DNA of 64,000 nt, taken from the NCBI RefSeq assembly GCF_015670745.1, contig NZ_JADPCH010000007.1:1-64000 (forward strand). The letters run 5' to 3'. Each line of letters opens with the position of its first letter. Position 1 is the stretch's first letter. Made by a program: the position numbers and the translations under genes. The notes under the pieces are model-generated. The model searched no databases. It was not told the DNA's origin and saw nothing but the letters and a program-made list of their open reading frames with translations. Positions 1-8,998 of the stretch are shown here, piece after piece. This stretch comes from Collinsella aerofaciens (GTDB lineage: Bacteria; Actinomycetota; Coriobacteriia; Coriobacteriales; Coriobacteriaceae).

Positions 1-75
1 CATGCCCGAGGACGATTGGGGAACTAAGCCCTCGTCCCTCCCCGGGATATGTAGCGAGTCGGAGTACCCTTGCTG

Positions 76-933
76 TTACTCTGCTTTGCCCACAGAGTTG
101 AGGTTGGTCATGCGGATCTTAACCAGCTCGGTGATCTCACGCATGCCCTCCTTGGCCGGCTTCTTGGGATCGAAGCAGGCAGGGTTCTCGGCCATGTAGG
201 CCATGAAGCCCTTGGTGTAGGCCTGACGCAGCTCGGTGGCGTAGTTGACCTTGCAGATGCCGTTCTTCACGGCCTCGGCGACCTGCTCATCGGGCACACC
301 GGAAGTGCCGTGCAGAACCAGCGGCACGTCGACGGCGTCGCGGATGGCCTTGACCACGGACTGCTCGATGTGAGGATCGCTCGTGTACACGCCGTGGCTG
401 GTGCCAACGCCAATGGCCAGCGAGGTGCAGCCGGTGCGCTCGACGAACTCCTTGGCCTCGGCCGGATCGGTGTAGGGGCTCTCGCCCTCAACCGCGGGAC
501 CGTCGTCCTCCTTGCCGCCAACCTTGCCAAGCTCGGCCTCGACGGGCACACCCATGGCGCGGCCAGCGTCGGCGACGGACTTGGTCAGAGCGATGTTGTC
601 CTCGAAAGACTCGTGAGAACCGTCAATCATGACAGAGGTGTAGCCCGTGCGGAAGGCCTGCATGCAGCGGTCATAGCCATCGCCGTGATCGAGGTGCAGA
701 GCGACGGGCACGGAAGCGCGCTCGGCGGCAGCCTTGACCATGCCGTAGAAGTAGTCCAGACCAGCGGTCTTGATGGTGCCCGGGGTGGTCTGCATGATGA
801 CGGGGGACTTGGTCTCCTCGGCAGCGGCCAGAACGGCCATAACAAACTCGAGGTTCTCGACGTTGAACGCGCCAACGGCGTAATGGCCGGCCTGAGCGTC
901 CTTGAGCATCTTTTCGGTGGTAACAAGTGCCAT
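76..933 (-). CDS. kbaY: Class II tagatose-1,6-bisphosphate aldolase (KbaY/GatY type)
   Basis: Predicted zinc aldolase of 285 aa that splits tagatose-1,6-bisphosphate (or fructose-1,6-bisphosphate) into DHAP and glyceraldehyde-3-P. The LHLDHGD motif puts the catalytic Asp at residue 82 and a zinc-binding His at 83. AMIDGSH-like, VEAELGKVGG, GTSHG and LHGTSG follow in the order seen in KbaY/GatY, whose length (about 285 aa) also matches. The start at 933 has GGAGAGGAG just upstream; the frame is open further upstream but those starts lack a Shine-Dalgarno. The tagatose assignment rests on KbaY-like motifs and on lacA, lacB and two lacC genes in the window with no lacD. A fructose-bisphosphate aldolase of the same family is the alternative. 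Confidence 0.85.
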   Translation of the reverse strand: MALVTTEKMLKDAQAGHYAVGAFNVENLEFVMAVLAAAEETKSPVIMQTTPGTIKTAGLDYFYGMVKAAAERASVPVALHLDHGDGYDRCMQAFRTGYTSVMIDGSHESFEDNIALTKSVADAGRAMGVPVEAELGKVGGKEDDGPAVEGESPYTDPAEAKEFVERTGCTSLAIGVGTSHGVYTSDPHIEQSVVKAIRDAVDVPLVLHGTSGVPDEQVAEAVKNGICKVNYATELRQAYTKGFMAYMAENPACFDPKKPAKEGMREITELVKIRMTNLNSVGKAE

Positions 934-1268
934 GAGCGTTTGCTCCTCTCCCTCGCCCGCATCTGGACATCGGGCGTACGTGTCCGCAAGACGTTTTACC
1001 TTGCGTTTTGCTGCGTCCATTGTATGAAATTCAGCGGCTTTGCATGTGCGAGATATTGAGCCCATGCAGGTCAATACAGTCGTTTTTGAAAAGTAAACGG
1101 AAGGAATTGGAGCCGAGTGGGCGTATTCGATATTGAATTTTGGGCGTTCAGCGTCTTTCTTTTATAGAAAAGATAAGTAATCGAAAGGCGTTTTCTTACT
1201 CAAAAAGAAAATGAACGAAAATAGACTCAACACAATTCCTGCAAATTTCGGTTGAGAATGGAGCAGCT
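934..1268. promoter_or_regulatory. Divergent intergenic region kbaY / DeoR regulator
   Basis: 335 bases between two divergent starts, AT-rich on the regulator side. A near-palindrome CTTTTATAGAAAAG lies near 1160 and A/T tracts follow up to 1230. It probably holds both promoters and the DeoR operator, but I cannot define exact sites. Confidence 0.4.
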
Positions 1269-2072
1269 ATGGCCCATGCGACAACCCGAGCTTTCGCCGA
1301 TGAGCGTCGTTCCGCCATCATGGAAATGCTCGAACATAACGCCTCGGTGCAAGTGGCAGAAATCGCCCAGACCTTTGGCGTGTCCTCCGTTACCGCCCGC
1401 GCCGACCTGGACGCGCTCGCCGAGTCCGGCAAGTTGCGCCGCACGCATGGTGGCGCCGTGTCTCTCCAGAAGCGACTGACCGTATCCACCCAGGATCGCC
1501 GCATCAACGTCAATGTCGCCGCCAAGCAGGCCATCGCGCAAAGCGCCATCGAGCTCGTCGGCAATGGCGACACGCTGCTTGTCGACTCGGGCACCACGGC
1601 GCTCGAGTTCGTCCGGCTCCTCGATCAGCGCGACGGCATCACCGTCATCACGGCCGACATTACCATCGCCGATTACATCGACGAGAGCATGCCCTCGGTC
1701 GATGTCGTCATGCTGGGTGGGGCACTGCGCAAAGGTCATCGCTATCTGTACGGTCCACTTACCATGCAGGCGCTCCAAATGGTCCACGCCGACCTTGCCG
1801 TCATGTGCCCCGGCGCTTTTGTCCCCCGCTGCGGCTTTACGACCGACTTTCCCCAAATGGCCGAGACCAAAACGGCTATGATCGCCGCAGCCCATCAAAG
1901 CGTCGCCCTCATGGACGCCAGCAAGGTTAACGGACGCGGCATGTACCGCTTTGCCGAGCTGGCAGATGTCGACACCATCGTGATGGACCGTGACCCCGAT
2001 CATGCCGTCGCCACCTCAATCGCCGAGATCGTCGACGACGCCCGCCCAAATCTCCTCATCGCTGGCGCTTAA
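1269..2072 (+). CDS. DeoR-family sugar regulator
   Basis: 267 aa. An N-terminal DeoR helix-turn-helix occupies about residues 12-65 (ADERRSAIMEMLEHN, then VSSVTARADLDALAESG), followed by the RTHGGAV hinge and the sugar-phosphate sensor domain with DSGTTALEF and VVMLGG motifs. Such proteins usually repress a sugar operon and release DNA when a phosphorylated sugar binds. It is divergent from the aldolase gene, so that gene is the likely target. The ATG has GGAGCAGCT upstream. The effector (perhaps tagatose-6-P or tagatose-1,6-bisP) is inference. Confidence 0.85.
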   Translation: MAHATTRAFADERRSAIMEMLEHNASVQVAEIAQTFGVSSVTARADLDALAESGKLRRTHGGAVSLQKRLTVSTQDRRINVNVAAKQAIAQSAIELVGNGDTLLVDSGTTALEFVRLLDQRDGITVITADITIADYIDESMPSVDVVMLGGALRKGHRYLYGPLTMQALQMVHADLAVMCPGAFVPRCGFTTDFPQMAETKTAMIAAAHQSVALMDASKVNGRGMYRFAELADVDTIVMDRDPDHAVATSIAEIVDDARPNLLIAGA

Positions 2073-2114
2073 ATAAAAACCACCACAAAGGTGCCTGTCC
2101 CCTTTGTGGTGGTT
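2072..2114 (-). terminator. Terminator of the flavodiiron gene
   Basis: 14-bp perfect stem (2078-2091 with 2101-2114), followed on the minus strand by TTTTTATTT. It overlaps the stop of the convergent regulator gene. Confidence 0.8.
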
Positions 2115-2136
2115 GAGCGTTAAAAGCGAAATATCG

Positions 2137-3297
2137 CTACTTGGAAAGCTCGTCGGCGAGGGCCTCGATCTGGGCGCGCGATGCGTCGTTGAGCGAACCC
2201 ATGACGGTCACTTTGTTCTGCGTCTGGGCGATGTCCTTCATGCCCTCGAGCTCCTTGGTCATAACCTTGGCAGCGGCAGGCGCCCAGGAACCGGCCTCGA
2301 CGAGCGCAACCGTACGGTTCTGATAGGCGTGCTCGGCAAGCGTATGGATAAAGGTGCTCATGAACGGGAAGATCTCGCCCTGATAGGTGATGGAGGCGAG
2401 CACCAGGCGGTCGTAGCGGAACGCGTCCTCAACGGCCTCAGCCATATCATCGCGAGCCAGGTCAAAGACGGAAACCTTCTGGCCGCGGGCCTCGAGCGCA
2501 GATGCGAGCTCTTCAACGGCAGCCTTCAGATGCCCATACACACTCGCATAGGCAATCGTGATGCCCTCGTCCTCGGGCTGATAGCTCGACCAGGTGTTGT
2601 AGGTGTCGAGGTAATAGCCCAGGTTCTCGGTCAGCACGGGACCGTGAAGCGGGCAAATGATCTGGATGTCCAGATTGGCGGCCTTCTTGAGCACGGCCTG
2701 CACAAACTTGCCGAACTTGCCCACGATGCCAAAGTAGTAACGGCGCGCTTCGCAGGCCCAGCCCTCGGGATCCTCGATGTCGTTGGCGCCAAACTTGCCA
2801 AAGCCGTCGGCACTAAAGAGCACCTTGTCGGTGGCCTCGTAGGAGAAGAGCACCTCGGGCCAGTGAACATTGGGGGCACCGACAAAGGTTAGGCTGTGGC
2901 CGCCCAGGTCGAGCACGTCGCCATCTTTGACGACCATCTTGCGCTCGGAGAAGTCGGTGCCAAAGTAGTTGACCATCATGCGGAAAGCACCCATGCTAGC
3001 CACAATCTGCGCCTGGGGATAGCGCTCCATAAAGGCGGCGATACCGGCGGAATGATCGGGCTCCATGTGATGGACAACCAGGTAGTCGGGCGTACGGCCA
3101 TCGAGCGCGGCCTCGAGGTTGCCGAGCCACTCGTCGACAAAGCCAGCGTCGACCGAATCGGCGACAGCAATTTTATCGCCCAAGATAACATAGCTGTTGT
3201 ATGCCATGCCGTTCTCGGACACGTCGTACTGGCCCTCGAACAGGTCAATGTCGTGATCGTCGACGCCAATATAGCGGATATCCTTGGTGATCTCCAT
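2137..3297 (-). CDS. Flavodiiron protein (FprA-type A-type flavoprotein)
   Basis: 386 aa. The N-terminal half is a metallo-beta-lactamase-like diiron domain with the ligand motif H-x-E-x-D-H (HMEPDH, residues 77-82), then SADGFG and CPLHGP ligands. The C-terminal part from about residue 245 is a flavodoxin domain (IAYASVYGH). The family reduces O2 to water or NO to N2O in anaerobes, taking electrons from rubredoxin or a flavin reductase. The start chosen has AGGAGG 8 bases upstream; the longer frame has no such site. No rubredoxin gene is adjacent. It sits between sugar genes with no obvious functional link. Confidence 0.92.
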   Translation of the reverse strand: MEITKDIRYIGVDDHDIDLFEGQYDVSENGMAYNSYVILGDKIAVADSVDAGFVDEWLGNLEAALDGRTPDYLVVHHMEPDHSAGIAAFMERYPQAQIVASMGAFRMMVNYFGTDFSERKMVVKDGDVLDLGGHSLTFVGAPNVHWPEVLFSYEATDKVLFSADGFGKFGANDIEDPEGWACEARRYYFGIVGKFGKFVQAVLKKAANLDIQIICPLHGPVLTENLGYYLDTYNTWSSYQPEDEGITIAYASVYGHLKAAVEELASALEARGQKVSVFDLARDDMAEAVEDAFRYDRLVLASITYQGEIFPFMSTFIHTLAEHAYQNRTVALVEAGSWAPAAAKVMTKELEGMKDIAQTQNKVTVMGSLNDASRAQIEALADELSK

Positions 3298-3426
3298 CAG
3301 GCAAAGCCTCCTAGATAGACAAAAGAACCCGTCTATCATAACACTCGCCTTTAGAGCCACAGCTATCTACCGGCATCCTTATCGATTGTTATTGATGCGG
3401 AATATACCGCTTTTGACCTGCAAAAA

Positions 3427-4458
3427 CTATGCGCGAGGCTCTGCCGTGCTATGTCGAACGATGAGCTGACCGGGGATGCGAATGGCGACGGTTTTGTCCG
3501 TTGCCCCCGCCTTGGGAACCGCGTGCTCGAACACCTCGCGTCCACGCTGATGCAAATCAAATCGAACGGTCGTGAGCTCGTTGTGTGCGACAAAATCATC
3601 GAGCGAATCGTCGACGCCCACCACGCTCACGTCCTCGGGCACGCGCAAGCCGCTATCGCGCAGCGCTGCAATGGCGCCATTTGCCATCTGATCGTTTGCC
3701 GCATAGATCGCCGTCATGGTGCGATCGTGCTCGGCCAGGTACCTACCGGCCTCGTAACCGCTGTTGGCAGACCAGTCGCCCTCGAGCGGCTCTGCCGGCT
3801 CGATGTGCTTACGCTCGAGCGCATCCTGCCAGCCGGCGCGACGGAACTGTTCGTCAATCGAAAAGGACGGGCCGCCGATAAAGCGAATCTGTTCATGTCC
3901 CAGCTCAAACAGATGATTCATGAGCAACAGCGAGCAGCCGTAATGATCGGAGTCAACCGTAGTCACCCGCGGGTGCGCATACATGGTAACGATGACCGTG
4001 CCAATACCCGGCAACGGATCGAACGTCTCAAAATCGGGAGCCATACGGCTCATGCCGATAATGATGCCGTCCACGGGCAGCGCGGCCATACGACGTGTTG
4101 CCTCGGCAAGAGAGAATTCCTCGGTCTTGGACATCTCGACCAGTGTGATGGCGCAATTATGCTCGCGAGCAGCGCTGGCGATGCCGTCAATCATTGAGAG
4201 GTTGCCAAACTTGGTGACATCGTTGACGCACAGGCCGACCGAATGGTAACGGCCGTCACGCAACGAACGGCCGGCATAGCTCGGACGGAAGCCGAGCTCT
4301 TGCATAGCGGCTTGCACGCGCTGGCGCGTCTGTTCGTTAACGTTGGGCAATCCGTTGGCAACGCGCGAAACCGTCTGTTGCGAAACACCGGCAGCGCGGG
4401 CAACGTCGGCCATGGATACCGGACGCGTACCCGTATCGTTGGAAGGGCGCCTTGCCAC
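3427..4458 (-). CDS. LacI-family repressor of galKT
   Basis: 343 aa with a GTG start preceded by AAGGTGAT. The N-terminal headpiece reads VSMADVARAAGVSQQTVSR, followed by a hinge helix and a periplasmic-binding-protein-like effector domain with VVGVDDSLDDFV near the end. LacI-family repressors bind operators as dimers and are released by a sugar. It is divergent from galK, and three related 18-bp operators lie between the genes (4550, 4673, 4737). The residues that differ among the four LacI paralogues of this window include the two after VS in the recognition helix (QQ here). Galactose or a galactoside as inducer is inferred from the neighbour. Confidence 0.9.
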   Translation of the reverse strand: MARRPSNDTGTRPVSMADVARAAGVSQQTVSRVANGLPNVNEQTRQRVQAAMQELGFRPSYAGRSLRDGRYHSVGLCVNDVTKFGNLSMIDGIASAAREHNCAITLVEMSKTEEFSLAEATRRMAALPVDGIIIGMSRMAPDFETFDPLPGIGTVIVTMYAHPRVTTVDSDHYGCSLLLMNHLFELGHEQIRFIGGPSFSIDEQFRRAGWQDALERKHIEPAEPLEGDWSANSGYEAGRYLAEHDRTMTAIYAANDQMANGAIAALRDSGLRVPEDVSVVGVDDSLDDFVAHNELTTVRFDLHQRGREVFEHAVPKAGATDKTVAIRIPGQLIVRHSTAEPRA

Positions 4459-4549
4459 AAAATCACCTTCGCTCTCGCAGGATCTGAATAGTGCGAATGT
4501 CGGCCCGGGCAGAAACACACCCCGCGCCGAAGCCCGCTATCGTCGGACG

Positions 4550-4567
4550 CATGTTAACGTACTCTAC
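4550..4567. promoter_or_regulatory. LacI operator 1 of galKT
   Basis: CATGTTAAC|GTACTCTAC. One half is the shared ATGTTAAC arm, the other the gal-specific GTACTC arm. It is the copy farthest from galK, about 90 bases upstream of the LacI start. Confidence 0.6.
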
Positions 4568-4612
4568 TTTTTCTATCAGCGGTTCTTTTGCTCCATATGT
4601 CCATACGGCCAC

Positions 4613-4646
4613 ACCGTTCACGGCCGAAAATCTACCGATTACCAGA
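4613..4646 (+). promoter_or_regulatory. 21-bp-spaced ACCG tandem site (galKT)
   Basis: ACCGTTCACGG at 4613 and ACCGATTACC at 4634, exactly 21 bp apart, upstream of the proximal galK operators. The same spacing recurs at other sugar operons in the window. The regulator is unknown. Confidence 0.55.
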
Positions 4647-4672
4647 TTCTCAAAAAAGGAGATACATTGTGT

Positions 4673-4690
4673 TATGAGTACGTTAACATA
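4673..4690. promoter_or_regulatory. LacI operator 2 of galKT
   Basis: TATGAGTAC|GTTAACATA, the same site as at 4550 in the opposite orientation, 123 bp from it. Confidence 0.6.
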
Positions 4691-4736
4691 CCCTTTAACG
4701 TGCGGCGCCGCGAACGTCTGGTTTGTGGTGCTCAAA

Positions 4737-4754
4737 ATTGTTAACGTACTCATA
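4737..4754. promoter_or_regulatory. LacI operator 3 of galKT
   Basis: ATTGTTAAC|GTACTCATA, 64 bp after operator 2 and just ahead of the galK ribosome-binding site. Confidence 0.6.
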
Positions 4755-4796
4755 ATGACACGGACCAGTCTCTCCGGCGTCAAGGAAAGGACTCCC

Positions 4797-6002
4797 ATGA
4801 CCACCCCCGACGAAAAGACATTCGCCACGCTCACCAAACTGTTTGAGGAGGAGTTTGGCCCCATCGGCGACCGCCAGGTGCTCTATGTGCACGCGCCCGG
4901 CCGTTCCGAAATCAGTGGCAACCACACCGACCACGAGGGCGGCCACGTCATCGCCGGCTCGCTCGATGTCGCCGTTGACGGCATTGCCGTAGCGACCGAC
5001 ACCAACAAGATTCGCGTCGCCGACGAGGGCTACCCCACCTTTGAGATCACGCTCGACACGCTGGATATTCAAGCGTCCGAGAAGGGCACGTCCGCGAGCC
5101 TCGTCCGCGGCATGGCCCACGAAATCGCTGCTCTGGGCGTTGAGCCCCAGGGCTTCGACTTCGCCTTCACCTGCTCTGTCCCCTCGGGCGGCGGCCTTTC
5201 CAGCTCCGCTGCTGTCGAGGCGGCATACGGTCGCGCCATGGAGACGCTCTGGGGCGCACCCGCCATTGAGCCCGTCGCGCTCGCTCAGATGAGCCAGCGC
5301 ACCGAGAACAACTACTACGGCAAGCCCTGCGGCCTGATGGACCAGGCCGCCGTATGTCTGGGCGGCCTCGCCTACATGGACTTTGAGGACCAGGCTCAGC
5401 CTAAAACCAAGAAGCTCGAGCTCAACTTTGAGGATCACGGCTACGCGCTCGTGCTCGTTAAGGTCGGTGCCGACCACGTGGCCGCCACCGACGACTACGC
5501 CGCCGTTCCGCGCGAAATGCAGGACGTCGCCGCCGAGTTTGGCAAGGAACGCCTGTGCGAGGTCGATGTTGCCGACTTTGACGCCAAGCTCCCCGAGCTG
5601 CGCGCCAAGCTGGGCGACCGCGCCTGTCTGCGCGCCGTTCACTACTGGTACGAAAACGGCCTGGTCGACAAGCGCTGGGCTGCCCTGAACGCCGGCGACA
5701 TCGATCAGTTCCTGGTCCTGACGCGCGAGTCCGGCGCCAGCTCTGCCATGTACCTGCAGAATGTCGTTGCCAAGCTGGGCTCCGAGCAGCCCTCGATGTA
5801 TGCCCTGGCACTGGCCGAGCACGTGCTCGACGGCCGAGGCGCCGTCCGTATCCACGGTGGCGGCTTTGGTGGCACCATCCAGGCCTTCGTGCCGCTCGAC
5901 CTGGTCGACACCTTCATCGCCAAGATGAACGGCTGGCTGGGCGAGGGCTCTGCCCGCCACTACGCAATTTCTGACAAGGGGGCCTACGCGGCATGGCTGT
6001 AA
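4797..6002 (+). CDS. galK: Galactokinase
   Basis: 401 aa GHMP kinase that phosphorylates galactose at C1 as the first step of the Leloir pathway. The galactokinase signature appears as GRSEISGNHTDHEGG (residues 35-49), the ATP loop as PSGGGLSSSAAVE (129-141) and motif 3 as GGGFGGT (354-360). The usual E-H in the signature reads G-N-H, a mild variant. The chosen ATG has AGGAAAGG upstream and starts with MTTPDEKTF; the frame is open further upstream through the operator region, which is not coding. It overlaps galT, so the two are one operon. Confidence 0.92.
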   Translation: MTTPDEKTFATLTKLFEEEFGPIGDRQVLYVHAPGRSEISGNHTDHEGGHVIAGSLDVAVDGIAVATDTNKIRVADEGYPTFEITLDTLDIQASEKGTSASLVRGMAHEIAALGVEPQGFDFAFTCSVPSGGGLSSSAAVEAAYGRAMETLWGAPAIEPVALAQMSQRTENNYYGKPCGLMDQAAVCLGGLAYMDFEDQAQPKTKKLELNFEDHGYALVLVKVGADHVAATDDYAAVPREMQDVAAEFGKERLCEVDVADFDAKLPELRAKLGDRACLRAVHYWYENGLVDKRWAALNAGDIDQFLVLTRESGASSAMYLQNVVAKLGSEQPSMYALALAEHVLDGRGAVRIHGGGFGGTIQAFVPLDLVDTFIAKMNGWLGEGSARHYAISDKGAYAAWL

Positions 6003-7621
6003 TGACTGACGTGCGCGAGGCCGCGCAGAACCTGATCGAGTACGCCATCCACCGATCGATGATCGGCCAGGACGATCGCATCTGGGCGTATAACACCATT
6101 CTCGAGTGCATCGGTGCTACGGGCCCGGCGCTCGACATGGCCTGGGCGCTCCAGGTCGAGAAACTCTCGCTCTTGCACCCCGATACCCTGCCCAACTTTG
6201 ACCTTGAAGGCACACTTGCCGCGCTTGCCGAGGCGGCTGTTGCCAACGGCGCCGCCGAGGACACGGCATCGGGCCGCGACCGCATCGCCATGCGCATCAT
6301 GGGCGCGCTCATGCCGCGCCCGTCTGCCGTGATTGACGAGTTTACCGGCCGCATGGGCGTCAACGAGCCCCGCGCCGCGACCGACTGGTTCTACGGCCTG
6401 TGCTGCGACGCCGGCTACGTGCGCCGTGCCGCCATCGCGCGCAACATCAAATGGAGCACCCCCACCAACTGGGGCGATCTTGAAATCACCATCAACCTGT
6501 CCAAACCCGAGAAGGACCCGCGCGATATCGCCGCGGCAGGTGCAGCCAAGAACATGGGCGAGAAGTATCCCGCCTGCCAGCTCTGCATCGAGAACGAGGG
6601 TTACCCCGGACGCTCCGCCGCGGCTGACGGCGGCGCTCATCCCGCCCGCCAGAATCTGCGCGTTATCCCCATCCAGCTCGACGGCGAGCGTTGGGGCTTC
6701 CAGTACAGCCCGTACGCGTACTTTAACGAGCACTGCATTGCCATGAGCTCCGAGCATCGTCCGATGCACGTCGACCGCAAGGGGCTGACCTGCCTGCTCG
6801 ATTTTGTGGACCTGTTCCCGCACTACTTTATCGGCACCAACGCCGACCTGCCCATCGTGGGCGGCTCGATTCTGTCGCACGACCACTTCCAGGGCGGCGC
6901 GCACGAGTTCCCCATGATGCATGCCACCGAAGTCTCGCAGTTTAGCGTGCCCGGCTTTGACCAGGTCAGCGGTACCGTGTTGCAGTGGCCGCTTTCGGTG
7001 CTGCGACTGCGCTCGCACGACCGCGCCCAGTTGCTCGACGCTGCCGAGAAGATTATCCTCGCCTGGCGCGAGTGGACCGATGAGTCTGTGGGCGTTATCG
7101 CGCACACGGCCGACGGCGTAGCGCACAACACCGTGACGCCCGTCATCCGCCGCGTCGACTTCCGCGGCAATGCCGGTGGCGAGATTTACGAGGCCTACCT
7201 GGCACTTCGCTGCAACATCACGACCGACGAGCATCCGCTGGGCGTTTTCCACCCGCATGCCGAGTATCACCATATTAAAAAGGAGAACATCGGCCTGATC
7301 GAGGTCATGGGCTTGGCCATTTTGCCGCCGCGCCTGGTTCCCGAGCTCGGCGCTGTCCGTGAGCACCTGTTGGCGGCCAAGACCGATGCCAGCTACGACC
7401 TTGCCGGTGCGCTCGAGGGCGACGACCTTTGCCGCAGCCACGCCGCATGGGCCGAGGACGTCTTTGCCCGCCGCGCCGACGAGCTTACGGCGGACAACGC
7501 CATCGACATCCTGCACGAGGAGGTCGGCGTGGTGTTTGGCCACGTGCTCGACAACGCCGGCGTCTTTAAGTGGGACGAAGCCGGCCGCGCCGCCCAACAG
7601 CGCTTTATCGACTCACTGTAA
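5993..7621 (+). CDS. galT: UDP-glucose--hexose-1-phosphate uridylyltransferase (Firmicutes-type GalT)
   Basis: 542 aa. Swaps UMP from UDP-glucose to galactose-1-P. It is the long GalT class of Gram-positives, with the GGSILSHDHFQGG active-site region and FPHYFIGTNADLP before it. It overlaps the end of galK by 10 bases; a second in-frame ATG at 6002 overlaps the galK stop as TAATG and is an alternative start, but the AAGGGGG site fits 5993 better. Slightly longer than usual (about 490-510 aa). No galE is present in the window. Confidence 0.92.
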   Translation: MAVMTDVREAAQNLIEYAIHRSMIGQDDRIWAYNTILECIGATGPALDMAWALQVEKLSLLHPDTLPNFDLEGTLAALAEAAVANGAAEDTASGRDRIAMRIMGALMPRPSAVIDEFTGRMGVNEPRAATDWFYGLCCDAGYVRRAAIARNIKWSTPTNWGDLEITINLSKPEKDPRDIAAAGAAKNMGEKYPACQLCIENEGYPGRSAAADGGAHPARQNLRVIPIQLDGERWGFQYSPYAYFNEHCIAMSSEHRPMHVDRKGLTCLLDFVDLFPHYFIGTNADLPIVGGSILSHDHFQGGAHEFPMMHATEVSQFSVPGFDQVSGTVLQWPLSVLRLRSHDRAQLLDAAEKIILAWREWTDESVGVIAHTADGVAHNTVTPVIRRVDFRGNAGGEIYEAYLALRCNITTDEHPLGVFHPHAEYHHIKKENIGLIEVMGLAILPPRLVPELGAVREHLLAAKTDASYDLAGALEGDDLCRSHAAWAEDVFARRADELTADNAIDILHEEVGVVFGHVLDNAGVFKWDEAGRAAQQRFIDSL

Positions 7622-7668
7622 TGATCCCTTGGGGACGGAGGAAAACGGATCACTTCGTCTTCAAGACA

Positions 7669-7709
7669 ACGGCGCCCGCCGGCAACATCGCCGGCGGGCG
7701 CCGTTTTTT
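7669..7709 (+). terminator. Terminator of galKT
   Basis: Perfect 15-bp GC-rich stem (7669-7683 with 7690-7704) followed by a run of six T. Confidence 0.95.
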
Positions 7710-7715
7710 GAGTGT

Positions 7716-7776
7716 AGTCATTGGGGATGTTCTTAAACGACTGGTCATTAAAGAACGTCCCCGACGACTAATGACT
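7716..7776. repeat. Inverted repeat, GACGTTCTTAAA family (copy 1)
   Basis: CATTGGGGATGTTCTTAAAC followed by the inverted arm AAAGAACGTCCCC and CTAATGAC. Relatives occur at 35113, 60679 and 61826. It lies between the convergent ends of galT and lacC. Confidence 0.6.
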
Positions 7777-7777
7777 C

Positions 7778-7841
7778 GAGCGTGGAAAATCTCCCACTTT
7801 GAGCTCGTATGGGCACCAAAAGCGGGAGATTATCCACGCTC
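7778..7841. repeat. Long intergenic hairpin
   Basis: Arms GAGCGTGGAAAATCTCCC and GGGAGATTATCCACGCTC pair with one mismatch around a 28-base loop. It directly follows the repeat at 7716. Confidence 0.55.
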
Positions 7842-7863
7842 ATTCTATTAGGAGTCGCAACCG

Positions 7864-8799
7864 CTACAACTCTACGACCTCAACGCCGTTGTAAATCTCG
7901 TCCCAGCGGTCCATGACCAGGTGGCCGGTCTTGGGATCCATGGCGTTGAGCTTGCCGCAGGTATTGGCGGTCTTGAGCACCGTGACGTCGTCGGCACCAG
8001 CAGCAATGGCATGCGCAAAGCCGGCGATGGTCGAGTCGCCGGAACCCGTCGCGTTCACAGCCGCAATCGCGGGCGTCTTGGCGCGGAACGCGCGCCCCTC
8101 ATGGAAGCCTACCGAACCGGCAGCACCCATCGAGACAACGACCCAGGGGATTCCGGCAAAGCGGCCATCGGCGGCAAGTGCCTCGCGCAGGGCATCGACA
8201 TCATCGGTCGTAAAGGACGTACCCAGCAGGCCGTTAATCTCGGTCAGGTTGGGCTTTACGAGCTCAGGCTTAGCGTCGGACTCCAGCGCGGCCTCCAGCG
8301 ATGCGCCCGAGGTGTCGAGCAGCACCTTGGCGCCCGCCTCTTCGGCGATCTTGACGAGCTCGGCATAGTAGCCGGCATCGACGCCACGCGGCAGCGAGCC
8401 CGAAAGCGTCACAACGTCAGCCTTCGCTGCAAGCTCGGCGAACTTGGCCGTAAAGGCCTCGAGCTCGGCTGGGACGATCTGTGGGCCGCTCTCCAGCAGC
8501 TCGGTCTGATTACCCTCGTGCAGAATATTCAGGCAAATGCGCGTCTCACCGGCGATGGGCACAAAGTCATTCTTGACGCCATCGGCATCCATGAGCTCGG
8601 CCATATAGGCACCCATGTGACCGCCAAGCAGGCCGGTCGCAAGCACATCGTCGCCCAACTGCAGCAGCACACGGCTCACGTTGAGGCCCTTGCCACCAGC
8701 GGTCTTTTCGGGCATCACGCGGTTAACATCGTCGATGATCAGCTTGTCGAGCTGATAGCGCGTATCAATCGACGGGTTCATGGTAACGGTCAGAATCAT
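7864..8799 (-). CDS. lacC: Tagatose-6-phosphate kinase (PfkB family), copy 1
   Basis: 311 aa ribokinase/PfkB kinase that makes tagatose-1,6-bisphosphate. Seen: N-terminal MILTVTMNPS, TAGGKGLNVSRV (about 34-45) and the catalytic NATGSGDSTIAG near residue 250. Start, length and overall motif order follow LacC of staphylococci. It lies downstream of lacB on the same strand, about 200 bases away, so probably in the lacABC group. A near-copy lies at 36726 (about 85% identical by eye). A 1-phosphofructokinase is the main alternative, but lacA and lacB next door favour tagatose-6-P. AGGAG precedes the ATG. Confidence 0.88.
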   Translation of the reverse strand: MILTVTMNPSIDTRYQLDKLIIDDVNRVMPEKTAGGKGLNVSRVLLQLGDDVLATGLLGGHMGAYMAELMDADGVKNDFVPIAGETRICLNILHEGNQTELLESGPQIVPAELEAFTAKFAELAAKADVVTLSGSLPRGVDAGYYAELVKIAEEAGAKVLLDTSGASLEAALESDAKPELVKPNLTEINGLLGTSFTTDDVDALREALAADGRFAGIPWVVVSMGAAGSVGFHEGRAFRAKTPAIAAVNATGSGDSTIAGFAHAIAAGADDVTVLKTANTCGKLNAMDPKTGHLVMDRWDEIYNGVEVVEL

Positions 8800-8971
8800 G
8801 TTGGACTCCTGTTTAGAAAACCGGCCCGCGCCCCATCACAGAAACGCGAGCCGTCAATTAAAAAGCTGCAGAATGCCGGGTGCCGCCAAAAACGAAGCAC
8901 CCAAGCTCAGCAAGCAAAAGTGTTATCAGAGCAACTCGCCCGCCAGATGGCTTCGCAGCGGCGACTGGTCT

Positions 8972-8989
8972 GGCGTTCGGTAGAACGCC
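8972..8989. other. Small hairpin after lacB
   Basis: GGCGTTC-GGTA-GAACGCC, a 7-bp stem just past the lacB stop, without a T run. It could stabilise the lacAB message or pause transcription before lacC. The rest of the roughly 200-base lacB-lacC gap shows nothing I can name. Confidence 0.35.
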
Positions 8990-8998
8990 GGAACCTCC

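Noticed and set aside
1..75. GGACGA/TCGTCC stem near 9-39 as a terminator of the aldolase gene
   Set aside because: The stem is short, the loop long and there is no T run on the minus strand, so I cannot support it.
70..1059. Long open frame antisense to the aldolase gene
   Set aside because: It mirrors the codon bias of the real gene on the other strand, lacks a ribosome site and has a Gly/Leu/Val-rich composition typical of antisense frames in GC-rich DNA. The same applies to long antisense frames over galK, galT, the PTS genes (for example 19963-22032), galM (33891-35051), nagA, agaS, ricT and topA.
8800..8998. Small gene between lacB and lacC
   Set aside because: No frame with both a start and a ribosome site; only a short hairpin was seen.
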